This document shows positions 17,267 through 25,344 of a DNA stretch of 30,730 nt, one piece after another; positions within the stretch are counted from its first letter, which is position 1; the number at the start of each line of letters is the position of its first letter. The position numbers and the translations under genes were made by a program. The notes beneath the pieces are model-generated. The model was not told the DNA's origin, ran no database searches, and saw only the letters and a program-made list of their open reading frames with translations. Where the stretch lies: positions 1 through 30,730 of the forward strand of contig CBDUZW010000062.1 in assembly GCA_965371805.1 (NCBI GenBank), written 5' to 3'. The DNA is from JAOZTV01 sp965371805 (lineage in GTDB: Bacteria; Acidobacteriota; Aminicenantia; UBA2199).

Positions 17267-18298
17267 ATGAAAAAACTATTTATTGTATTTAGTCTTATAA
17301 CGCTTATGTTTTTAGGATCTATGTTTATATATCCCGAGGTTGCAGGGACATTGGAGAATCTTTCACGTCCATCAATGTTTATTGTCAATCATGATCGCGC
17401 ATATATTCTGGAGAAAACAACTATCTTTATCTATTCTCTAAAAGACTTTAAACTGATTAAAAAATTTGGAAAAGCAGGAGAGGGCCCGAAAGAGTTTAAA
17501 TTTAGAGAACAAAACAGTAAACCCATGTCAATGTGTTTATATAAAAATCAGATATTGGTAAATAGTGATCATAGAAGAACTTTTTTTGATCTGGATGGGA
17601 ATTTTGTTAAAGTGGAAAAAGTCCCGGTAGATAAACTGATATTTCCGATGGAAGAGAAGTTTTTTAGTATTGGACCATTAGTAAAAGAAGATAAGAGACA
17701 GTATTTAGGCTATTCGCTCTATGATAAAAATTATAAATCAGAAAAAAAAATACTATTTACGGATTTTGAAACCGGTAATATGAGAAAGTTTATATTGCCT
17801 GTAACCAGCTTTACATTTAATCCGGTATATAAAAACAACATCTATCTGAATGCAAATTCAGAAGAGTTTAAGATTAATGTCTATGATAGTAATGGGCAGA
17901 TAAAGTATGTAATAGAAAAAAATTACCCTATAATAAAGATCCCTGAGAATTTTAAAAATGAAGCACTTGATTTTTTTAAAAAGAGCCCCAGATTTAAAAA
18001 TGGATATGAGATGTTTAAAAAAATCCTTCATGTAAGGGAAAACTTTCCACCGATTAGAGATCTGATTATAACAGAAGATTTTATATATGTGCTCACCTTT
18101 AAAAGAAAAGGGGACCTATGGGAGTGTTTAAAACTGGATCTGAAGGGAGAGGAAAAAGGTAGAACATTTATCAGTTTAAATGACTATGAACATTTTACCC
18201 TTTATCCGATACTGTATTCTGTATATAAGGGAACAGTATACAGCCTTGTTGAAGATGAAGATGATGAAATCTGGAAGATACATATATCAAAATTATAA
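17267..18298 (+). CDS. Secreted 6-bladed beta-propeller protein
   Basis: The product is 343 residues with a signal peptide (1 to about 24). Repeated strand patterns run through the chain: AYILEKTTIFIYSLKDFKLIKKFG, then GEGPKEFKF, NQILVNSDHRRTFFDLDGNFVK, and later FIYVLTFKRKGDLWECLKLDLKG. The KKFGKAGEGPKEF turn is typical of the 6-bladed propeller family common in Bacteroidota and Aminicenantes. These are NHL-like periplasmic or surface proteins, usually without known ligands. It stands alone: 175 nt of non-coding sequence precede it and a hairpin terminator follows, so it is probably a single-gene unit. The start follows CAGGAG. Confidence 0.82.
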   Translation: MKKLFIVFSLITLMFLGSMFIYPEVAGTLENLSRPSMFIVNHDRAYILEKTTIFIYSLKDFKLIKKFGKAGEGPKEFKFREQNSKPMSMCLYKNQILVNSDHRRTFFDLDGNFVKVEKVPVDKLIFPMEEKFFSIGPLVKEDKRQYLGYSLYDKNYKSEKKILFTDFETGNMRKFILPVTSFTFNPVYKNNIYLNANSEEFKINVYDSNGQIKYVIEKNYPIIKIPENFKNEALDFFKKSPRFKNGYEMFKKILHVRENFPPIRDLIITEDFIYVLTFKRKGDLWECLKLDLKGEEKGRTFISLNDYEHFTLYPILYSVYKGTVYSLVEDEDDEIWKIHISKL

Positions 18299-18348
18299 AC
18301 TCAAATAAATAAAAAATAATATTTATATTTTTTTTTGTAGGTCATAAA

Positions 18349-18384
18349 AAAAAACAGAGATAGTAGGCAGGATTTCTGTTTTTT
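18349..18384 (+). terminator. Rho-independent terminator
   Basis: AAAAAACAGA pairs with TCTGTTTTTT across a 16-base loop, and the T-run forms the tail. It lies 50 nt after the stop of the propeller gene and only 13 nt before the next ATG at 18398. Confidence 0.65.
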
Positions 18385-18397
18385 TATATATGGTGTT

Positions 18398-18802
18398 ATG
18401 TATATGGATGAAATAAAAACAAAAAAAGATAGAGAAAAACATATTACAGTCCATACAGTTTCAGGATATCTTAATGCTGATTATTATATAGAAAAAATAG
18501 AATATAATCTGGATAAAACGCCAACAAAATATGTAGTCTGGGACTTCTCAAATGCCGATATTTCCAATCTAACCAGCGATGACCTAAAAAGATTTATAGA
18601 GATTTCAACTACTCACCCAAATGCACATATCCTTAAGAAAATTGCTAAAATACTGCCTAATGACTTGTCTTTTGGGCTTGGAAGAATGTTTGAAATATAT
18701 AATAATATACAAGGAACTGTATATGAATCCAGACCATTCCGAAAAGCTGAAGATGCATTTAAATGGCTGGGCGTTCCAGACATACGTAAATCAGAAGATT
18801 AA
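18398..18802 (+). CDS. STAS/SEC14-like small cytoplasmic protein
   Basis: The product is 134 residues with no signal or membrane segment. The order of elements fits the SpoIIAA/STAS-SEC14-like fold: a leading beta strand pair (HITVHTVSGYL), YVVWDFSNADISNLTSDDLKRF, a basic helix, LPNDLSFGLGRMFEIYNN, and a final ESRPFRKAEDAFKWLG. The WDF-x-DxS and FGLxRMxE motifs recall uncharacterised STAS-like proteins of Bacteroidota and related phyla. The function is unknown. No Shine-Dalgarno is visible and a terminator hairpin ends 13 nt upstream, so expression may depend on readthrough or a very short leader. A second ATG at 18404 is an alternative start. Confidence 0.7.
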   Translation: MYMDEIKTKKDREKHITVHTVSGYLNADYYIEKIEYNLDKTPTKYVVWDFSNADISNLTSDDLKRFIEISTTHPNAHILKKIAKILPNDLSFGLGRMFEIYNNIQGTVYESRPFRKAEDAFKWLGVPDIRKSED

Positions 18803-18918
18803 ATACCACATCTTAATAATCCGGATATGAGGTTCATGTTGCATCTGATTCTTTGATTATTTGTCAATATATGAAAAACTTAACGGATCGCTTTTTTGGT
18901 CATCTGCTTTATTTTAGT

Positions 18919-19212
18919 TTTTTAGGGATGCTGACTATTGTTACTCCCAGCAGGATCAGGATGGCTGATATGAAGAAACGGAACGATAAGGTCTCGTGGA
19001 GGATTATAACTGCCAGTATGGTGCCTGCCAGTGGTTGAATATAGGTATACATGGCTACGAGATGCCTGGATCTTTTTTAAAATGAAGGCATTTAAGAGAT
19101 AGGTAAAAAAAGTGCTGAAACCTGAGGTAAATAAAGCTCTTTTATAACCGGTTTGATGACTCCGGTGATGACCAGTAAGACGGTTTCGAATGCCCCAAAT
19201 ATAAAAATCCAG
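18919..19212 (-). pseudogene. Decayed copy of the 3' part of the EamA transporter gene
   Basis: This stretch matches 24285-24606, the C-terminal third of the intact EamA gene, at roughly 90% or more by eye. It lacks the stop codon and the 5' two thirds. Against the intact copy it has lost 25 bp between the short repeats GTGCTGAAA and GTGCAGAAA (after 19120) and 2 bp near 19058, which destroy the frame. Homology stops abruptly after CCAGGT at 19213. It is in the same orientation as the intact gene, about 5 kb away. The rest of the gap 18803-19317 holds no gene that I can support. Confidence 0.85.
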
Positions 19213-19317
19213 GTTTTTACACAAAATTTGGAGGTGAAATTATCGAAGATGCGATTCAGTTCGATAAATAAAAAAATATTTATAGGGTGATACTCTTAAA
19301 TACACATTTTTGCCCAT

Positions 19318-22038
19318 TTAATCTAAATTTTTAAACATCAATATTAAATTAGTTCTGTTTCCCACTTTAAACTTTTTATATATTCTTGAATTAGAATTTC
19401 TTATCGTCCCGGAAGAAATAAATAATAAATCCTCGATCTCTTTATTAGATTTTCCTCTCAAGATTAAAAATAAAATCTCTTCTTCTGTTTTAGATAATTT
19501 ATTTTTAAAAGAAAGAGTTTTAACTTTTTCCTCAAATCGAATTTTTTCCTTAGCCTTATTTAGTATAAAACGATATAGAAAAAATACAAGTGTCACTCCC
19601 AAAAACATAATGAATGATTTAAACCAGATTGTTTTCCAAAAAGGCGGTAATATATTAACGTTGATACTCATACCTTTATTATTCCAATATCCATCATCAT
19701 TCGAAGCTTTTACTTTGAATACATACTCACCTGCAGATAAATTAGTGTAAGTTGCTCTACGCTGTTTATAATCGGTTTCTATCCAATCCTTATCGAATCC
19801 TTCCAATTTATATTTGTATTTATTTTTTTCTGACTGTCTATAGTTTAAGGCTGAGAATTCAAATGCAAAAATATAATCTGTATAGTCTAGTGTGATCTCT
19901 TCTGTAAAATTTATATGTTGTTTAAGTTGAAAACTTTTAGATTTATCGTTCTCTTTTTTAACTCCAACTGATTTATTAAAAAGCAAAAAATCTGTTATCA
20001 AAACAGGTGGAATATACTTATTGTCAACTACTTTTGAAGGATCAAAAACAATAAAACCATCCATGCTGCCAAAAAACAACCTTCCATTAGGCCCTTTCAG
20101 TTTCGCGCCATCATTAAATTCATTATTTTGCAGACCATCCTGCATATCATAATTTGAAAATACTCCTGATTTGAGATCAAATTTATTGAGACCATGTTTT
20201 GTACATAGCCATATGTTTCCTTCATTATCTTCTAAAATTCCATTTATAACTTCGTTGTATGACAGATTTTTATTCTTAATTAACTGAAATTTTTTTTCTT
20301 TTCTATCAAATTTATTTAATCCATTATCTGTTCCAAGCCATAAATTATATTTTGTGTCCTCAAATATATCTAAAACATGATTGCTGCTAATACTATGAGG
20401 TGAACCTTGCTGATGCTGATAACTGGTAAATGTGTCACTCTTATGATTGAATTTGTGAAGTCCACTTCCGATTGTTCCTATCCAGATCGTATTAATAGAA
20501 TCTTCAAAAATAGACCAGACATATGAACTACTCAATCCTTCAGACTTGACTGGTAAACTTTTATATTGGGTGAATTTGTTTTTATTTTGTTCAAATTTAA
20601 TAAGACCATCCCCATCAGTGGCAATCCAGAGAATATTTTTGGTGTCTCTATAGACTTGCATAATACCCCTATCAGGTTTTTTGATTTTATACTTTAATTT
20701 AGAAATATTTTTGCTTTTAGTATCGATTTTGAAAACGCCTGATCCTGTTCCAAGCCATAAGTTCCCCTTTGTATTACCAATAACACTCATGGCAGAAAAA
20801 TAATTTCTCTGGAATTGAAAAAGAGAAAAATTATCCAGATTAAAATTTGTTTTATTAAGACCATTTGATGTTCCAATCCATAGGGTTCCTCTTGTGTCAT
20901 TATAAAATGAAAGAACTCTCTTGCCACTGAGACTTTTTGGGTTGCCCTGCAATTGTGTATAGTTGGAAAAAACTTCATTTTTTTTATCATATTTGTTTAA
21001 TCCGCCACTATATGTTCCAATCCATAAAATACCACCCGTATCTTCATTGATTGAGAGAATATTATTAGAACTAAGCGTATTATCATCACCAATATGATGT
21101 TGAAAATTGGAGAATTCCTCTGTTTTTCTATTAAATTTATTAAGTCCTCTCCAGGTCCCAATCCATAAATTGCCTTCTTTATCTTCATAAATGGTTCTTA
21201 TAAAGTCATTACTAATACTGGTAGGGATTTTGGGATCAGACTTATAATTGATAAAAACTTTATTGGAACTATTAAATTTGTTCAACCCCCCTCCATTTGT
21301 CCCTATCCATAGGATTCCTCTGGAGTCTTCAAAAAGTGATCCAATATTATTCTCTCTGATTGCTATCTCTGTGCCTGATTGATATCGATATCGTGTAAAC
21401 GTTTCATTTAATTTATCAAATTTATTGAGCCCCTCGCGGGTTCCAACCCAAATAATCCCCCCTGTACTTTCAACAATACTTCCAATTTGATTATGACTGA
21501 GACTATTCGGGTTATTGACCATGTGCTTATATCGTTTAAACTTCTTACTGACTTTATTAAATTTATTAAGTCCCCCGCTAAATGTTCCAATCCATAAGAA
21601 CCCATCTTTATCTTCAATTATGGAGCTGATAAAATTATCACTCAAACTGTTTGGATTATTTTTTTGATATTGATAATTGATGAAGGATTCGTTTTTTTTA
21701 TCAAATCTATTCAATCCGCCACCATCTGTACCAATCCACAATATCCCATTTGAATCGTCACAAAGAGAAGGGATTGTGTTTTTTGTTAAACTTGTATCAA
21801 CATTTGAGTTATGACGATAAATAGTAAATTTATAACCATCATATTTATTTAATCCATTGTCAGTTCCAAACCACATAAATCCCTGTTTATCTTGAACGAT
21901 GGACCACACTGAAACCTGAGAAAGACCCTGCTTGATTGAAATGTGTTTAAAATAACGGTTAATTTGTTTTGGATAAAAAGTAATCGTTAGCAATAAAAGA
22001 AAATAGAGTATAAAACCAAATTTTAATGATTTTTTCAT
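19318..22038 (-). CDS. Membrane-spanning Reg_prop/Y_Y_Y sensor with LuxR-type HTH
   Basis: The product is 906 residues. An N-terminal hydrophobic segment (about 8-24) is a signal or anchor. About 14 Reg_prop propeller repeats follow (LWIGTDGGGLNRFD, LWIGTFSGGLNKFN and similar), enough for two seven-bladed propellers. A Y_Y_Y domain lies at about 739-799 (KYKYKLEGFDKDW through FKVKASNDDGYW), then a membrane helix at about 807-825, a short coiled coil and a LuxR/GerE-type HTH at 848-906 (LSKTEEEILFLILRGKSNKE). No histidine kinase or receiver is present, so sensing and DNA binding share one chain. Homologues with kinases sense polysaccharides in Bacteroidota. No Shine-Dalgarno stands out. The target is unknown; the divergent lipoprotein at 22718 is a candidate. 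Confidence 0.87.
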   Translation of the reverse strand: MKKSLKFGFILYFLLLLTITFYPKQINRYFKHISIKQGLSQVSVWSIVQDKQGFMWFGTDNGLNKYDGYKFTIYRHNSNVDTSLTKNTIPSLCDDSNGILWIGTDGGGLNRFDKKNESFINYQYQKNNPNSLSDNFISSIIEDKDGFLWIGTFSGGLNKFNKVSKKFKRYKHMVNNPNSLSHNQIGSIVESTGGIIWVGTREGLNKFDKLNETFTRYRYQSGTEIAIRENNIGSLFEDSRGILWIGTNGGGLNKFNSSNKVFINYKSDPKIPTSISNDFIRTIYEDKEGNLWIGTWRGLNKFNRKTEEFSNFQHHIGDDNTLSSNNILSINEDTGGILWIGTYSGGLNKYDKKNEVFSNYTQLQGNPKSLSGKRVLSFYNDTRGTLWIGTSNGLNKTNFNLDNFSLFQFQRNYFSAMSVIGNTKGNLWLGTGSGVFKIDTKSKNISKLKYKIKKPDRGIMQVYRDTKNILWIATDGDGLIKFEQNKNKFTQYKSLPVKSEGLSSSYVWSIFEDSINTIWIGTIGSGLHKFNHKSDTFTSYQHQQGSPHSISSNHVLDIFEDTKYNLWLGTDNGLNKFDRKEKKFQLIKNKNLSYNEVINGILEDNEGNIWLCTKHGLNKFDLKSGVFSNYDMQDGLQNNEFNDGAKLKGPNGRLFFGSMDGFIVFDPSKVVDNKYIPPVLITDFLLFNKSVGVKKENDKSKSFQLKQHINFTEEITLDYTDYIFAFEFSALNYRQSEKNKYKYKLEGFDKDWIETDYKQRRATYTNLSAGEYVFKVKASNDDGYWNNKGMSINVNILPPFWKTIWFKSFIMFLGVTLVFFLYRFILNKAKEKIRFEEKVKTLSFKNKLSKTEEEILFLILRGKSNKEIEDLLFISSGTIRNSNSRIYKKFKVGNRTNLILMFKNLD

Positions 22039-22717
22039 TTACTTACTTACCAGATTCTGAATTACCATTTAAGATTAACAGTGTTTTTAAAACTAGATTT
22101 TTTATTTATAATCTCCATTATTAAACAATTTCGAATTCTTTAAAATCTCAATTCCAAATGATATATAACTTTGCTTATTATTTCAACCCATTTTTATTAA
22201 TAATTTTTAAAAGTATATCCATTACTCATATTTAAATAAAATAATTTATTGTAATCTTTTGTCTTTCAAACAGTTATATATTATTAGTCATATAGATAGA
22301 AAGTGAATAGATAGACAAATCATTTAATAAGATTGAAAATGGATTAGGGAACATCTTTTGGATGGATGCAAAAATAATTGAAACACTTAAACAAAATCTG
22401 GTTATTAAACATAGAAAGAAGGCGAAAATCTGAAAAAAATTAAATAGTATATGTTTGTTTTTAATAGTTTCTATTTGAATATTTGTTAAAAAGATATTTT
22501 AAGTATTTTATTCCAAATTGTTTTTTCAATCATCTGTTTCTGCGCCTATTACATAAGTAACAGCCTCTGTGACATTGTCACTAAATCTTATCCATTAACT
22601 TTTATACAAAATCAGATTGAAAAATAGTAAATTATTGTTCATAATATTTATTACAAAAATGAAGATTATATTTTAAAGTAAATATTTGATTAAATTTTGT
22701 AAGAAAAGGAGAAAATT
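22039..22717. other. Divergent intergenic region, 679 bp
   Basis: The gap is very AT-rich and lies between the divergent sensor gene and the lipoprotein gene, so it should hold both promoters, but none stands out. The only compact symmetry I see is GTGAC-ATT-GTCAC at 22569-22581, a possible operator. A 23-codon open stretch at 22362-22433 has no convincing ribosome binding site. I see no RNA gene. Confidence 0.4.
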
Positions 22718-23620
22718 ATGAAAAAAACAAGTAAGATTAAGCTTAAAAAAGAGCATATTAATTCAAAAAATTCGATTAAATTCCATTATTTATTGTCTGC
22801 AATTATTGCGTTATTCCTTATTTCCTGCTCAACGGGAGAAACTGAAGTACTACTAACCGGGAACTCATTATTGAATGTGTCAGTCAATGATTACTCAGAA
22901 ATTTATACTGGGATTAATGAAGAAGAAAAAACAGTTGAATTTTTGATACCTTATAATTCCTTATTAAAAATTGAAAAGGTCCAGCTTACTTTATCATTGA
23001 GTATAAATGCAACGTCTAATATTGAACCTGACAGGGATTATGATTTATCTGAGCCATTAAAAATAGAGGTAACAGCAGAAGATTCATCTGTTAGAACCTA
23101 CACATTGAATGCAAAAAAGTGTGAAGGCGGAAAATCAGCAGTCATTGTAAGTGATACTCAAATTGATATAATTCCTCTGTATCGTCAGGAAGCATTTTTT
23201 AAAAATATCAATATCGTTATTGATAAGGCTTATCAAGCTGATGTTCCAATTTACTATATAATGTTAACGTCGTTGAAAGGGACTGACAGGTGGAATTTGC
23301 CTCCTCAATTACATTTTTATGATAATGGTATATTGGTTGATAAAGAAGATGTTGTAGATTCTTTTCAAGGGACAATTCTCCATAGGGAGTTTCTTTTAAA
23401 TGGAATAAGTGAGGTATATGTTGTTGGAGTTTCTTCAATGGGATGTGTGCGTGGTACTTGTGTAGGAACCTATCAGAGAAAGTATAAATTGTTCCTGGTT
23501 AGTGATGCTCATTCTGAGCCCATTGGCTATAGACAGGAATCAAGTATAGATAAGTGTAATGCGGATATTACTTTATATGGATATGGTGAGCTTGTATTGG
23601 CTGAAGATATCGCATTTTAA
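22718..23620 (+). CDS. Lipoprotein with DUF5018-like domain
   Basis: The product is 300 residues. A long N-terminus (about 24 polar and basic residues) precedes a hydrophobic stretch ending in LISC (Cys39), a lipobox. Residues 50-137 (LLNVSVND through SSVRTYTLNAKKC) follow the pattern of DUF5018-type Ig-like domains of Bacteroidota lipoproteins, with the typical TVEFLIPY, NIEPDRDYDLSEPL and VTAEDSSVRTYTL segments. The second half (140-300) is beta-rich and has a CVRGTC motif that may form a disulfide. Its function is unknown. It is divergent from the LuxR-type sensor and could be its regulated surface partner. The start follows AAAGGAG. Confidence 0.78.
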   Translation: MKKTSKIKLKKEHINSKNSIKFHYLLSAIIALFLISCSTGETEVLLTGNSLLNVSVNDYSEIYTGINEEEKTVEFLIPYNSLLKIEKVQLTLSLSINATSNIEPDRDYDLSEPLKIEVTAEDSSVRTYTLNAKKCEGGKSAVIVSDTQIDIIPLYRQEAFFKNINIVIDKAYQADVPIYYIMLTSLKGTDRWNLPPQLHFYDNGILVDKEDVVDSFQGTILHREFLLNGISEVYVVGVSSMGCVRGTCVGTYQRKYKLFLVSDAHSEPIGYRQESSIDKCNADITLYGYGELVLAEDIAF

Positions 23621-23674
23621 CTTTTAACATTCCGTAAGAGTCAATTAAACTACTGGAAGGATGTACTTTACCTG

Positions 23675-23918
23675 CTTTCAATTACCCATAAATAATTTAA
23701 AAGCATTAAATCTCAGATTATTGATTAATTTTTTTGTTAAATATGATAAATAGAATAGATCCAAGAGGAAATTCACAACAATTTTTTAAAAAAAAGAATA
23801 TTAGCACGCAAAACTTACAAAAAACAAAAAAAATCTTGATTGGAATGGTATTTCACGAATATATGATATTATGATCGGATTTAATATGAGTGGATCAAAA
23901 AATGTGGGTAATTGAAAG
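23675..23918. mobile_element. MITE-like element, 244 bp
   Basis: The ends are perfect 14-bp terminal inverted repeats: CTTTCAATTACCCA at 23675-23688 and its reverse complement TGGGTAATTGAAAG at 23905-23918. Both sides are flanked by the same 9-bp sequence, CTTTACCTG (23666-23674 and 23919-23927), as expected for a target site duplication. The AT-rich interior has no open reading frame of useful length. This is the layout of a non-autonomous insertion element that depends on a transposase supplied elsewhere. A 9-bp duplication is made by several IS families, so the parent cannot be named from this alone. No second copy occurs in the window. Confidence 0.8.
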
Positions 23919-24100
23919 CTTTACCTGACGATTACAGATGTTCAGTTGCACACAATAGTCTTGTTCTTCCTATTTTTGCAAGAGTGCCATTCATCAAGTC
24001 TAAAGAAACCCCATTTTGCTTTTATATTGCATTATTTTTCTATTTAGAGTAAATTAGTTCTGGCAGGTGGTTGATCTCGCACAGAATGATGTTATCTTTT

Positions 24101-24277
24101 TTAAATAGGTACATCCGAGTCGAAATCTTGAAATTTTCTGGTTTTATTTTGAGTTGGACTTGTTTTTTTTTCTTTAGATCTATCAATATTAAATTTATCA
24201 ATACTCGGAATATATTCAGTATTATTTTTTAACATTCCACCAGGTTTGACAATAACTCTAGCCTCAATATAAATTGT
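24101..24277 (-). pseudogene. Orphan coding tail continuing past the EamA stop
   Basis: Directly after the EamA stop codon, in the same frame, 58 sense codons run to a TAA at 24101. The sequence looks protein-like: EARVIVKPGGMLKNNTEYIP, then a Lys/Thr-rich linker, then the acidic end FQDFDSDVPI. There is no start codon at its head. The linker and the D-rich hydrophobic tip resemble the C-terminus of single-stranded DNA-binding proteins (DFDDDIPF in many bacteria), but no OB fold is left, so that identity is a guess. It is best read as the 3' remnant of another gene truncated when EamA sequence became joined here. Confidence 0.4.
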
Positions 24278-25180
24278 TCATGTTTTTTTAGGGATGCTGA
24301 CTATTGTTACTCCCAGCAGGATCAGGATGGCTGATATGAAGAAACGGAACGATAGGGTCTCGTGGAGGATTATGACGGCCAGTATGGTGCCTGCCAGTGG
24401 TTGAATATAGGTATACATCGCCACAAGAGAAGCCTGGATCTTTTTTAAAATGAAGGCATTTAGGAGATAGGTGAAAAAAGTGCTGAAAATAATGATAGTA
24501 AAAAGTGCAGAAACCTGAGGTAGATACAGCTTGGTGATAACCGGTTTTATGACTCCGGTGATGACCAGTAAAACGGTTTCGAATGCCCCAAATATAAAAA
24601 TCCAGGTGATTACTGTAAAAGGCTTATATCTCTTTAAAATAGGTTTTGACAGAACCAGGTAAATTGAGAATGAAAAGGAGTTTAGCAGGATAAGGAGATT
24701 GCCCTCAATAACACCGTGAAATTGGAAATTTCCGATATTAATTAAAATACTGATGCCGATAAAAGAGCAGAGAAGGCCCATGGATTTCCGGAGGGTGATT
24801 TTCTCATACTTTAAAACCCGGGCAATAATAAGTGTAAAAATGGGGATAGTGGAGATGAGCAGGCTGGCATTGGCTGCTTTTGTGAGAGAGACCCCCTTTA
24901 AAAACAGGATCTGATTAGCTACCACTCCAAATACAGAAAGCATTGCAAAATATATAAAATCGCCCTTCTTCTGGATTTTTTCATATAGAAAAAAGAAGAA
25001 AATAACTGCAAAGAGAATTGCACATACAACTATTCTGAAAAAAACAATAGCCTGGGGAGAGAAAGATTTAAATGCAATTTTTGAAAATGTGGGGATAATC
25101 GCATAAAACATTTGTACAAAAAAAAGAGGAAGATGTATCGCCAGAATTACATTTTTATTATTGTTAATGGAAGCTTTCAT
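24278..25180 (-). CDS. EamA/DMT-family transporter
   Basis: The product is 300 residues, the usual length, with about ten membrane helices in two EamA repeats (roughly 15-140 and 155-295). Typical features are PTFSKIAFKSFSPQAIVFFRI in the first repeat, ASLLISTIPIFTLIIARVL, and IQASLVAMYTYIQPLAGTILAVIILHE in the second. The family exports amino acids, metabolites or drugs across the inner membrane; the substrate cannot be told. The start lies only about six bases from a TATAAT on the minus strand (25186-25191) and has no Shine-Dalgarno, so the message may be leaderless. A decayed copy of its 3' part lies at 18919-19212. Confidence 0.9.
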   Translation of the reverse strand: MKASINNNKNVILAIHLPLFFVQMFYAIIPTFSKIAFKSFSPQAIVFFRIVVCAILFAVIFFFFLYEKIQKKGDFIYFAMLSVFGVVANQILFLKGVSLTKAANASLLISTIPIFTLIIARVLKYEKITLRKSMGLLCSFIGISILINIGNFQFHGVIEGNLLILLNSFSFSIYLVLSKPILKRYKPFTVITWIFIFGAFETVLLVITGVIKPVITKLYLPQVSALFTIIIFSTFFTYLLNAFILKKIQASLVAMYTYIQPLAGTILAVIILHETLSFRFFISAILILLGVTIVSIPKKT

Positions 25181-25262
25181 AAAATATTATAGCATAAAGA
25201 TCAAGTGACCTGATAATGGATTCTTTCAGGTCAATAAATTTTTTATAAGTCAGTTTAACAAA

Positions 25263-25291
25263 TTGAAAATTTTAATCAGGAGTGATAAAAT
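25263..25291 (+). promoter_or_regulatory. Sigma-70-like promoter for the peptidase operon
   Basis: TTGAAA (25263-25268) and TAAAAT (25286-25291) are separated by exactly 17 bases. They lie about 50 nt upstream of the aminopeptidase start, in the gap to the divergent EamA gene. Confidence 0.45.
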
Positions 25292-25344
25292 ATTTTTTAA
25301 TAAAGGCTTTAATAATATAAATATAAATAAGGATGGTAAAAAAT

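Larger units (their letters stand above)
23621..24277. other. Gene-poor region with a MITE-like element and a gene remnant
   Basis: This 657-bp gap holds the MITE-like element (23675-23918) and the orphan coding tail on the minus strand (24101-24277), each listed separately. Between them, 23928-24100 shows no gene, RNA or clear terminator. Confidence 0.6.

Noticed and set aside
18922..19224. Open reading frame of 100 codons on the minus strand
   Set aside because: It is an accidental frame through the decayed EamA copy; the true EamA frame is broken by 2-bp and 25-bp deletions.
22362..22433. Short open stretch of 23 codons between sensor and lipoprotein
   Set aside because: There is no convincing ribosome binding site, no recognisable features, and the length is expected by chance.
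23666..23927. Terminator or long hairpin formed by the 14-bp inverted repeats
   Set aside because: The arms are 216 bp apart and are flanked by an exact 9-bp direct repeat, which fits transposition better than RNA folding.
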